This document shows, in pieces, positions 54,760 through 63,076 of a DNA stretch of 64,000 bases (position 1 is its first letter; every line of letters begins with the position of its first letter). The stretch comes from Pinus tabuliformis (taxonomy: Eukaryota > Streptophyta > Pinopsida > Pinales > Pinaceae): contig CM062813.1 of NCBI GenBank assembly GCA_031772625.1, forward strand, positions 695,030,420 through 695,094,419, given 5' to 3'. The translations under genes were made by a program, and so were the position numbers. Below the pieces are notes generated by a model that was not told where the DNA came from, searched no databases, and was given only the letters and a program-made list of their open reading frames with translations.

Positions 54760-57700
54760 TTACGCTGTGTTGTTAGCACGGGGCGGCACATGCTGGGCAT
54801 GTGGCTCGTCCCTGTCTGACGTGCCATCACCCGCATCCGGGGATTCAGCGTCGCTTTGGAGAAGACTCTCACAGTCCTGAGTCTGTTGATTGCTTGGGAT
54901 GATGTCCAAATTACCTGATAGGAGGGTTTGGTTACTTTCTACCCCAATATTGGCTAGGAGATCAGCAATCTTATTGCCTTCTCTTCTTGTGTGATGAAAG
55001 GAGAGGGCCCTGTGATTGCGCATCTCATGAGCGATGTTGTTTAGCCTTGCTTCTAGTCTCCAGCTGTCAGCAACTTTTCTGGCTTGAGAGCCATTCTGAA
55101 TGCGCGTGGCCATGTTGATGAGGATCTGGGAATCGCCTTCCACCATCAGAGGTTGAAGATTGAGTCTCCTGGCTAATGAGAGCCCTTGCCAGAGTCCCTC
55201 CAACTCGGCTGAGTTATTGGTGTCCCATCCGATATTGCCGAAGTAGATCTGCAGGGGGGTGCCTTTGTGATTTCGAATGATGCCTCCAAATCCTGCTGGT
55301 CCAGGATTGCCTTTGGAGGCTCCATCAAAGTTGAGTTTGTATGAGTTGTTGGGAGGGGCAGTCCATCTGCTATTTTCCTTGATGTTGCAATTCGTTGTCT
55401 GATGCATGGCATACTCTTGAGGCATCTGCAGCTTCCAATTGTCGAGGATATTTTTCTCATTGTCTGTGGTAGGGAGATCCTCTTTTGTCCATGATCGAAG
55501 AAGCATGGTTTCTCTGAGATTGCCATGCAATCTGCTCCAGATTTCCTCAATGGGAGAGCTCTGGTTTTTAAATATGCGCCTATTCCTTTCCTTCCAAATG
55601 TTCCATAATACTGTGCCCGGGATGATGTTCCAAAGGTGATTGAGTATCTCACAGCCATAGGGGCTTTTCGACCACTGTCGGATGGTATCAATGATATCGC
55701 CATCTCCTTTGCACCTTTTTTGGCATCTGAAGCTAACCTTTTCCCATAGCTGATTGGCGAGTGAGCATGTATCCAGGAGATGCTGCAAGGTTTCCTCGTT
55801 TTGAAAGCAATTGTGACATATCGAGGGACCTTGGAAGTTGCGTCTCCTTAGCCTGTCCCAAGTGAGAATCTTTTTGTGTCCTACCATCCAGAGGAAGTGG
55901 GAGATTTTGGGCCATGCTTTGAAGCTCCAAATTCTCCCCCAGAGAGGATCCGGCCTATTGGGGAAGTCGCCTATGAGATTGTAGGCCTCGGAGGTGGAGT
56001 AGGATCCTTTAGGTAGATAGCCCCATCTGAGTATGTCATCGCTGTCCTCATACCGGATACTTCTCTTCCTTAACTCGTTCTCAAGTTCTACTACTTCCTG
56101 AGTGTTTGTGTTACTGGTTATCTGATTGCTCGGTCGCCATTTCCTGAACCCATTTTCCGTTTCCTGTGTCCAGAATTGATGGACGGTTGCCTGCTGCTGC
56201 TCCTGCCTGTTCGGAATTATCACTGGAGGAAGAACACTCGAGAGTTTGGGCAATTGGTTCCAAGCGTCATTCCAGAATCGAGCAATGTGACCATTCCTAA
56301 TTTCCCAAAAGCTATGCTTTTGAATGAGCTGATGATGCTGCTTGGCGGCATTCCAGATAAGCGACCCTTTGTCTGTGGGTGTGAATCTAATGAGCTCTTC
56401 TTGGGGCCTGTTGTTGGCATATTTGGCGGTCCATATTTTAGCCCATAGCTTATCTGGATTAGTCACCCATTGCCACCAGATCTTGGCGTTCATGATGGTA
56501 TTGTTGTACTCAGGATCTCTCAGTCCAATGCCGCCTTTGATTTTGGGCATGCAGACAGTATCCCATTTCACAAGTGCCCATTTGCGGTTAGTGGCTGAGC
56601 TTCCCCACAAAAAGTCACGCTGCAGATTCCTCAACCTTTTTAATACCCACTTTGGTGCAGCCAGGATAGAAAAAAGATAGAGAGGCATGGCTTGGAGGAT
56701 GGACTTAATAAGCACCACCCGACTAGCTAGATTGAGAGAGCGGTGAGTCCATAGATTGAGTTTTGAATCGAGCTTCTCTAGAAGGATGCGCCATGCAGGC
56801 TGCTTTAAGGCCGAGGCAGTGAGGGGAGCTCCAAGGTAAGTGGATGGGAGAGAGGCTGTGTGGAAGCCTAGGATACGGGAAACAGCAGATTTAACCGACG
56901 GAGGGGTGTGGAAGAAGAAGATTTGTGATTTGGAGCAGTTGACCTGGGTGCCAGAGGCTTCAGAGAAATCGTTGAGCAGGGATTTCAAACAAGAGGCTTC
57001 CTGAACCGAGGGGTAGCCATATAGCATGGTGTCATCAACAAATTGCTGATGAGAGGAGGCAGGGGAATTGTGGATAGAGATTCCTCTGAGCTGATGAGAA
57101 TGGAGGGCATGCTTGATGTGTCTACCAAGTCCTTCAGCCATAAGCACAAATAGGAAAGGGGAGAGGGGGTCCCCTTGTCTTATGCCTCGGGAGGGCTTGA
57201 AAGGGCGGGAGGGAATACCATTGACAAGGATGGAGAAATGAGTGGAAGTGATAAGGCTCATGATCCAACGAACCCATGTGGAACAAAAGCCAAAAGCTTT
57301 CAACATATGTTGAATATAGGACCAGCTGAGCTTGTCGAAAGCTTTAGAGAGATCTAGCTTGAGTAACATACCAGCTTGCTTGGATTGTTTGAGCGAATGA
57401 ATGATTTCATGCGAGAGGATAATGCCGTCCATTATCTGTCTGCCTTCGACATAACCCGACTGCTCCGGAGAGATGAGCATGGGTAGAAGAGGTTTTAACC
57501 TATTAGCAATGACTTTGGATATGACTTTATAAATGACGTTACAGAGAGCAATGGGCCTGAATTTATCAGGTGTAATGGAGTTCTCCTCTTTGGGGATGAG
57601 AGTAATGAATGTGGAGTTGAGGGAGGGGAGAAGCCAGCGCAGAGCCCTGGATTCCTCTACTATCTGCCAAACCTCCATTTTAATCATATCCCAAAAAGCA

Positions 57701-59124
57701 TGAAAAAACGTGGTTGTGAAACCATCTGGGCCAGGGGCCTTACCTTCTTTGAGCTGCGCCATTGCCTCATCTACTTCCTGGGTAAGAATAGGGCGCATGA
57801 GAAGCTCGTTGTGTTCCTCTGTGACAAGCTTAGGTATGTTGCTGGTTATTTTTCCAATCGCCCGCTGCCGATCCATTGCCTGCTCTTGGTGTACCTGCTG
57901 GAAATGATTGAGGAGGATCTTTTCTATTTCCTCATGCTCCTCAACTTTTGCCCCCTCTTGGTTCTGGATGAAAGGAATATTATTATGCATCCTTCTCTGC
58001 ACTGTAGTTCTGTGGAAGAACTTGGTGTTGCGCTCTCCTTCCTTTAGCCACCTGACCCTTGACTTTTGCCTCCAATAAATTTCCTCCTGTTTCCTCCTTT
58101 CTTCAAGCTGATTGTGTATGTGTCGTTCTTGATCCAAGGTTGCCTCCGTGTGCCCTTTATTAATTATTTTCTGGTGGAGATCCTTCAGTTCCTGATTTAG
58201 CTCCTGTTGCGCCTCAAATATGTTCCCAAAGGTCTCCCTATTCCAGCGTTTTAGGTGACTTTTTAAAAACCGCAACTTCTGCTGAAGCTGGTACATTTTT
58301 GAACCCTCTGGTGGGATGAAGGAGGCCCATATGGTTCTGACGAAGTCCTTGAATGCAGGATGTGTAAGCCAAAATCCCTCGAAACGGAAAGGTCTTTTGG
58401 TTCGATCCCCTGGTCGCTGCCATTGCAAAGCGATTGGCCAGTGATCCGACCCAGTATGGGCCAAAATTGCAGCAGTGAGATCACCTCCGAGATGCACCGC
58501 ATTATCCGAGATTAGAAAGCGATCTAGTTTAGAAGCAATCTGATGCTTGCCACCTCTGCGATTGCTCCAGGTGAAGGTGCCATTACAGAATGGCATATCT
58601 ATGAGAGAGGCGTTTCTGATGAAGTCCTTGAAGCGATCTACTTCTGGTTCCAATCTGGTTCTCCCTCCTGTCTTATCCTCTATTTTGGTTATCATGTTGA
58701 AGTCCCCTGCCACGATCCAAAGTGGATGTTGCCTATTTGTGCTTAGTGCTTCAATGGTATCAAGGAGCGCACTTTTACTTCCAGTATCCTGCGGAAAATA
58801 GACATTGGATAGGTTACCATGAATGTTGGTGCCTAGAATGTGAAAGGCAGCCTGTATGAGGTGATGGGAGGCGTGGAAATCTGTGAGAGATACAGCTTGG
58901 GTGTTCCATGCTATCGCAAGCCCACCAGAAGCTCCCGTGGCATCTACAGCAACAGATCTGCATCCTGGCCAGGCTTTTGAGAGTATGCGACCCAGCGTAG
59001 TACTATTGCATTTGGTTTCCTGGAGGAAACACATCTGCGGTTTTTCCATCTTGATCATGTTTTTTAACATCCTGAGTTTTCCGGGGCTATTAAGCCCTCT
59101 TAAATTCCAGGATACAAGCTTCAT
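54760..59124 (-). CDS. L1 ORF2: endonuclease, reverse transcriptase, zinc domain, RNase H
   Basis: 1,454 residues; nicks target DNA and copies element RNA there. The APE-type endonuclease at residues 1-235 has N7, E36 (LQETK), D141 and N143 (AGDFN), D227 and H228 (SDHW). Reverse transcriptase at about 450-760 has GPDGF, LDLSKAFD (590-597), IRQGDPLSPFLF (648-659) and the catalytic FVDD (695-698). A zf-RVT zinc domain follows near 1090-1150 (WSFKAWPKISHFLW, C-x-x-C ... H ... C). The C terminus has an RNase H with FDGASKGNPGPAGFGG, NNSAELEGL, EGDSQ and H-x-x-R-x-x-N-x-x-AD. This is the archaeal-like RNase H known from plant L1s. No lesion seen. Confidence 0.97.
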   Translation of the reverse strand: MKLVSWNLRGLNSPGKLRMLKNMIKMEKPQMCFLQETKCNSTTLGRILSKAWPGCRSVAVDATGASGGLAIAWNTQAVSLTDFHASHHLIQAAFHILGTNIHGNLSNVYFPQDTGSKSALLDTIEALSTNRQHPLWIVAGDFNMITKIEDKTGGRTRLEPEVDRFKDFIRNASLIDMPFCNGTFTWSNRRGGKHQIASKLDRFLISDNAVHLGGDLTAAILAHTGSDHWPIALQWQRPGDRTKRPFRFEGFWLTHPAFKDFVRTIWASFIPPEGSKMYQLQQKLRFLKSHLKRWNRETFGNIFEAQQELNQELKDLHQKIINKGHTEATLDQERHIHNQLEERRKQEEIYWRQKSRVRWLKEGERNTKFFHRTTVQRRMHNNIPFIQNQEGAKVEEHEEIEKILLNHFQQVHQEQAMDRQRAIGKITSNIPKLVTEEHNELLMRPILTQEVDEAMAQLKEGKAPGPDGFTTTFFHAFWDMIKMEVWQIVEESRALRWLLPSLNSTFITLIPKEENSITPDKFRPIALCNVIYKVISKVIANRLKPLLPMLISPEQSGYVEGRQIMDGIILSHEIIHSLKQSKQAGMLLKLDLSKAFDKLSWSYIQHMLKAFGFCSTWVRWIMSLITSTHFSILVNGIPSRPFKPSRGIRQGDPLSPFLFVLMAEGLGRHIKHALHSHQLRGISIHNSPASSHQQFVDDTMLYGYPSVQEASCLKSLLNDFSEASGTQVNCSKSQIFFFHTPPSVKSAVSRILGFHTASLPSTYLGAPLTASALKQPAWRILLEKLDSKLNLWTHRSLNLASRVVLIKSILQAMPLYLFSILAAPKWVLKRLRNLQRDFLWGSSATNRKWALVKWDTVCMPKIKGGIGLRDPEYNNTIMNAKIWWQWVTNPDKLWAKIWTAKYANNRPQEELIRFTPTDKGSLIWNAAKQHHQLIQKHSFWEIRNGHIARFWNDAWNQLPKLSSVLPPVIIPNRQEQQQATVHQFWTQETENGFRKWRPSNQITSNTNTQEVVELENELRKRSIRYEDSDDILRWGYLPKGSYSTSEAYNLIGDFPNRPDPLWGRIWSFKAWPKISHFLWMVGHKKILTWDRLRRRNFQGPSICHNCFQNEETLQHLLDTCSLANQLWEKVSFRCQKRCKGDGDIIDTIRQWSKSPYGCEILNHLWNIIPGTVLWNIWKERNRRIFKNQSSPIEEIWSRLHGNLRETMLLRSWTKEDLPTTDNEKNILDNWKLQMPQEYAMHQTTNCNIKENSRWTAPPNNSYKLNFDGASKGNPGPAGFGGIIRNHKGTPLQIYFGNIGWDTNNSAELEGLWQGLSLARRLNLQPLMVEGDSQILINMATRIQNGSQARKVADSWRLEARLNNIAHEMRNHRALSFHHTRREGNKIADLLANIGVESNQTLLSGNLDIIPSNQQTQDCESLLQSDAESPDAGDGTSDRDEPHAQHVPPRANNTA

Positions 59125-59127
59125 GGT

Positions 59128-60672
59128 TCAACTAGTTTGGGCAGGACTGTAATACTTCGTCAGCTTCGCATATCTACCGGAATCCACCAGGATTTTTCCA
59201 ATCTCTATTGTTCTCTGGAGATCTGTCTTCCGCCCTCTTTTTTTGGAATCCTTTGGACGCAGGCTGCCATCCCAAGTGCTACCAGGTTGTATACCTAGTT
59301 GGTGTTGGTGGAAAGCTCTGGAGATGACCACTTCCAACTTTTCTAGATCTGTCTCAGAGATGGATTCATATGCTTTTTTCTTGCAAGCTAGTTCCAGTTC
59401 TATAATGTCCAGACCATGTAGATCTATGCTCTCTGGCTCTTCCTCCATTTTTTGTACTTGACTGGTTTCCTCTTGATTGGTCTCTGAGTCCTGCGGGGGG
59501 ATTATCTTCCCATCCACCTCCATTTCCTTGGGGATCTCCGCCGAGTCTTTCGGAATCCTGCTAAGGATGGTTGGGATGATAATGGGAGACTGAGACTTGG
59601 GGGGAGGGTCGGATGGAGGGGGATGGGTGGAAGAGGAAGGGCGTGCATGGATATTGTCAGAGTCAAGGGGCTGATCATCTGAGAAATCGCCTAGAATGTC
59701 AAAGCTATTCTTGGAAGCAGGATGATGGGGTTTGGTAGGCTGGGGTTTGGACCCATTCTGAGGCTTTTTATGCGAGCGCTTCCGACTGGGGACTTTGGTG
59801 AAACCATCCTGAGATGGGGATTCAGAAGGATCAGAGGAGTTGGCTTTGGCATTGAGAGGGCAATCCCTAAACAGATGCCCCAGCGCATGGCATCTTCTGC
59901 ACCTGAAAGGCACATGCTCATAATCAAGAGGCTGGATCCACTCCTCGTCGCGATGGGCAAGGGTAACAGACTCTGGTAAAGCTTCATTCAGACGGATAAA
60001 GACACATATTCTTGCATAGGAGATATACTTCCGGGATTTGGTTTCTTCTGCTGCCCTGATGTATTCTCCCACTCCGTTTCCTATGCCCTTTAGACAATCT
60101 TCTTCCCAGTATTCATCGGGGAGTGAGTATAATCGGATCCATACTGGTGCCCAAGTGAGATCTTCCTTGTCAGGGTTGAATCTGGGCATCCAGTCCCTCA
60201 TGTAGAGACCTGCCGAGTTGAAGAAATACGGTCCTCCCCCTAGGATCCTGTATTTGTCCTCTAGGCAAAAAAAGATGGCGGTAAAGAAGCCCTTCGGTCC
60301 AAGCTGGAGAGTGACATCTCCCTTAGGTTTCCATTTTGCCGCAATCCAGCCATTTAAGGCTCTCTCAGTTGGCCAAAACCCTATGAATTTTCCAATGATA
60401 GCGTGATCTTTCATAAACTCTATCCTTCTGTCGATCTTATCTCCGGGCAGTTCTATTCGCGGCCTTTCTTTGGCTACAGGTCGGCAGGTAGAGGAAGTGA
60501 CCTTCGGGTTGTTCCCCTGAGTTTCTTGTTCTTCTGGTGGATCATTGTCATTTCCTTGTTGCTTTTTCCCTTTGCTGAGAATGTCCGGATCAACTGATCC
60601 AAAGATGACCTCAGGCTCTGGGCTGTGCAGTGAGGGGGAGGGCTTTGACGCCCCCCCCTGAGGCGTAACCAT
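59128..60672 (-). CDS. L1 ORF1: DUF4283-type nucleic-acid-binding protein with zinc knuckle
   Basis: 514 residues from MVTPQGGASK. It would coat L1 RNA. Residues about 85-240 match the plant DUF4283 domain (HAIIGKFIGFWPTERALNGWI, FFTAIFFCLEDKYRILGGGPYFF, WAPVWIRLYSLPDEYW). A CCHC knuckle at C258, C261, H266 and C271 follows (CRRCHALGHLFRDC), then a long Pro/Ser-rich region with nuclear-signal-like SRKRSHKKP, and an acidic helix near residue 420. The stop (TGA 59128-59130) is followed after one codon by the ORF2 ATG in the same frame. Confidence 0.93.
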   Translation of the reverse strand: MVTPQGGASKPSPSLHSPEPEVIFGSVDPDILSKGKKQQGNDNDPPEEQETQGNNPKVTSSTCRPVAKERPRIELPGDKIDRRIEFMKDHAIIGKFIGFWPTERALNGWIAAKWKPKGDVTLQLGPKGFFTAIFFCLEDKYRILGGGPYFFNSAGLYMRDWMPRFNPDKEDLTWAPVWIRLYSLPDEYWEEDCLKGIGNGVGEYIRAAEETKSRKYISYARICVFIRLNEALPESVTLAHRDEEWIQPLDYEHVPFRCRRCHALGHLFRDCPLNAKANSSDPSESPSQDGFTKVPSRKRSHKKPQNGSKPQPTKPHHPASKNSFDILGDFSDDQPLDSDNIHARPSSSTHPPPSDPPPKSQSPIIIPTILSRIPKDSAEIPKEMEVDGKIIPPQDSETNQEETSQVQKMEEEPESIDLHGLDIIELELACKKKAYESISETDLEKLEVVISRAFHQHQLGIQPGSTWDGSLRPKDSKKRGRKTDLQRTIEIGKILVDSGRYAKLTKYYSPAQTS

Positions 60673-60825
60673 TGTCCTTCGCTGATCCCCTTCAGCGCTG
60701 TCACGCTGCAGAGAATCCTGTGCAGAGCCTGAACGCGTACCTCTGTGCTGTCGGCGCCGTCAAGGGTTTCTTCCTCAGAACCCTAGCTCTCCCGATCGCT
60801 CCATCGTCTACCAGCCCAAATTCAA
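60673..60825 (-). promoter_or_regulatory. L1 5' UTR
   Basis: 153 bases before ORF1, fairly GC-rich, starting at the duplication boundary. The internal promoter of the LINE would lie here; no specific element can be named. Confidence 0.5.
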
Positions 60826-60847
60826 TTTTCCATTCCAAGCCAACGTT
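60826..60847. repeat. Right 22-bp target-site duplication of LINE L1
   Basis: Identical to 53259-53280; the V1 integrase frame resumes inside it. Confidence 0.95.
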
Positions 60848-61893
60848 GGGAGGAGGTTTCAATGGATTTTATCACAGGTTTACCCAAGTCTGAGGGAAAG
60901 AGTGTCATCATGGTGGTAGTTGACAGACTTACCAGGTATGCACACTTTTGTGCATTATCACATCCATTTAAAGGTAGTACAGTTTCTATTGCATTTATGG
61001 AAACAATTCAAAAGCTACATGGAAACCCAAAGATTATTGTAAGTGACAGAGATCCCATTTTCACTGGAAATTTTTGGACAGAATTATTTTCTTGTCTTGG
61101 TACTCAGTTAGCTCATAGCTCATCTTATCATCCTCAATCTGATGGGAAAACTGAGATAGTAAACAAATGTTTGGAAGGATATCTTCGTTGCTTTGTATCT
61201 GATAAACATACATAATGGGTCAAATGGTTGCCTCTGGCTGAATGGTGGTATAACACTTCCTTCCATACAGCAACAAAAATGACCCTATTTATGGAACTTT
61301 ATGGGTATCAACCACCATCCATCACATCATATTTAAGAGAAAATTCTAAGGTTCAGGCAGTGTAACATCACATCGAACATCAACAACAAGTCCTCCAACT
61401 CTTAAAGGATAACCTCATGTTGGCACAAAATAGAATGAAACAACAGGGAGATCAACATCGCAGTGAAAGAAGTTTTCATGTAGGTGATTGGGTATTCCTA
61501 CGGCTACAACCATATAAGAAAATGTCCCTCAAGCAAGCTAAGAAGGATAATAAATTATCACCAAAGTATTATGGTCCGTACAAGGTGTTGCAAAAGATTG
61601 GTACTATGGCATACAAATTGGAGCTTCCTGCAGCTTCTCGATTGCACCTAATTTTCCATGTTTCATGTTTAAAGAAGGTTATAGGCGACAAGCTCCCAGT
61701 TCAAACAATATTTCCACAACTTGACGAGGAAGGAAAAATTATATTGGAACCGGAAGCAATCATAGAAACAAGAACTCGATAGCTATGAAATCGATCAATT
61801 TCAGAGTATCTTATCAAGTGGAAGAACTTATCCGCTGAAGATTCCACATGGGAGGATGAGAATTTTATGTTGAAGTATCCATAACTACTCAAG
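60848..61893 (+). pseudogene. V1 integrase catalytic core and chromodomain, with four stops
   Basis: Continues from 53280. Catalytic D-D-E: Asp in MDFITGLP (60862 on), Asp in VSDRDPIF, Glu in SDGKTEIVNKCLE, all kept (60862-61215). A TAA at 61213-61215 and another near 61363 interrupt the frame. The C-terminal domain (61417-61782) has RSERSFHVGDWVFLRLQPY and LSPKYYGPYKVLQKIG. After TAG and TGA codons close together near 61780, the frame ends with SEYLIKWKNL and STWEDENF, the second half of a chromodomain, which targets insertion to particular chromatin. The chromodomain places V1 among the chromoviruses. Confidence 0.9.
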
Positions 61894-61913
61894 CATTGAG
61901 GACAACACTTTTT

Positions 61914-61928
61914 TGAAGGAGAGGGGCA
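61914..61928 (+). other. Polypurine tract of V1
   Basis: Purine run (TGAAGGAGAGGGGCA) immediately before the 3' LTR. Confidence 0.8.
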
Positions 61929-62261
61929 TGTTGGGTCCCTATAATACTAGTGATTACCCCATTAATATTGTAGTTATACCCCTTATTAATATTGTTGTGC
62001 CCCTATTGCCCCCATATTGTTATTATTGTGCCCCATAGAATCCCTCTATTGTTATTTTTGTGGCTTTATATTATTATTGTTAGGTCGGCTGGATTATATT
62101 GTGACTCCTTAGACTCCTATATATAGAAAGGAGGTTTTGTCATTTGAATCATCCAAGAATTGTTCATTTATGTAATGTAAAGGAGGTTGCCCCCTCGAAG
62201 AGGCTGAATTCTAAGGCGTTGATCTATCTTTTCTATCTTTTCTTGAGCTGGTTTCATAACA
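61929..62261 (+). repeat. V1 3' LTR (333 bp)
   Basis: Same length as 48807-49139, eight substitutions, no indel. Confidence 0.95.
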
Positions 62262-62266
62262 GACTT

Positions 62267-62513
62267 GTTATGACTCAAATATTTATAGATTTTCTTCATA
62301 CAATACCATGGTTTGCAGACCATGGGTGAGTCTCAAAACCAACTTAACTATCTATCCAAACAAGGCTTAAGAATCCTTTGACACCTATCTATATACACGC
62401 TCTGCATCCACATATTGTAGAGACTTTACATATTTTATAGAAACATATAAAAAATTGGATTAAATTAACCCAAAAACTAACCCTAGGGATCCTATCCCAA
62501 CATGCGCCCAACA
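62267..62513 (-). repeat. N1 5' LTR, second part
   Basis: Resumes the LTR interrupted at 48806; ends CCCAACA. Together with 48008-48806 it gives 1,046 bp against 1,048 bp for the left LTR. Confidence 0.85.
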
Positions 62514-63060
62514 CAAAGATCGTGACTCGCCCTCGAGTCACTCAGCTGGCTCTACGATTCTGCTGTCAAGACCACCTAGCTCGACCTGCATCACTGCAAC
62601 TTCTGCAGCACTTTGTGTCGCTCCCTGATGTACCTCTTCGACCAATTTCTATGTTTTTGGCCCTTCCACTACTAGGCGCATGGTCCTCTACATTTGTTGT
62701 AGTCCCTTGAGCTTCTCCTAAAGTTACAGAGAAAGCTAACAAGCTTCTTCTAGCCACGGCTGCAATCTGGCCTTCAGGAAGGCCTCTTTCCTCTGCAAGC
62801 TCTCCACCCGTGTTAGCAACTACTTGCCCTCCTGTAACTTCACAAGGCATTGTGTTGGTGCCAAAGTGCATGTGGTCACTCAAACCTCATCATATTGTCG
62901 TTGCATCTCTCGAACATCTGTGTTGAGCTTCTGCAGGTTTGGGTCCTCCTGCAGATTCGTCCATAATTCCATCACTACATCAAACATCGAGGAGCAGTCA
63001 TTGACTATGGCATCCAATGTATTCATTCCCTCCTTGATTGATGCTCCTGGGCCTTGATCC
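62514..63060 (-). pseudogene. Second copy of the N1 coiled-coil Gag tail, adjoining the N1 5' LTR
   Basis: On the minus strand it reads GMNTLDAIVNDCSSMFDVVMEL, NLQEDPNLQKLNTDVREMQRQYDEV, LQRKEAFLKARLQPWLEEA and QSAAEVAVMQVELGGLDSRI, closely matching 4456-5030. Breaks are stops, not frameshifts. The tail ends in a GAGGGCGAG polypurine tract against the LTR. So this LTR has an N1 tail on its outer side as well as an N1 gag on its inner side: part of a second unit in tandem. Similarity ends near 63060. Confidence 0.75.
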
Positions 63061-63076
63061 CAGTCACTACAAGGAC

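Larger units (their letters stand above)
53281..60825 (-). mobile_element. L1: full-length plant LINE (L1 type), 7.5 kb, both ORFs open
   Basis: Non-LTR retrotransposon on the minus strand. Its 3' poly(A) tail shows as T at 53281-53287, and its 5' end lies at 60825 next to the second duplication copy. ORF1 (60672 to 59128) and ORF2 (59124 to 54760) are uninterrupted. A 153-base, fairly GC-rich 5' UTR precedes ORF1. A 1.5-kb region follows ORF2. Perfect 22-bp duplications and open frames make this the youngest insertion in its branch, and possibly competent to move. Confidence 0.95.
48807..62261 (+). mobile_element. V1: chromovirus-type Ty3/Gypsy element, interrupted by LINE L1
   Basis: Two 333-bp LTRs (48807-49139, 61929-62261) differ at 8 sites. 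Flanks AACTC (48802-48806) and GACTT (62262-62266) both correspond to CACTC at the empty site in the other N1 LTR, so a 5-bp duplication has since changed. Gene order: gag, protease, RT, RNase H, integrase, chromodomain. Removing L1 and its duplicated 22 bp leaves about 5.9 kb, normal for a chromovirus. Decay is light: a few stops and two gag frameshifts. Confidence 0.95.
3408..62513 (-). mobile_element. N1: gag-only LTR retrotransposon (TR-GAG-like), interrupted by A1 and V1
   Basis: Two direct repeats of about 1.05 kb bound an internal region that encodes a Gag with a zinc knuckle and a coiled-coil tail, but no protease, RT or integrase. Left LTR 3408-4455 begins TGTTGG and ends CCAACA. Right LTR is 48008-48806 plus 62267-62513, split by V1. 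Without the A1 insertion (5584-46893) and its duplicated CATAT, the internal region is about 2.2 kb and the whole element about 4.3 kb. Terminal-repeat elements with only a GAG domain are known in plants. Such an element would need pol in trans. No clean TSD is seen, because a second unit adjoins the right LTR. Confidence 0.75.

Noticed and set aside
58883..59152. Plus-strand frames across 57700-59150
   Set aside because: Antisense of LINE ORF2, which is intact and explains the low stop density.
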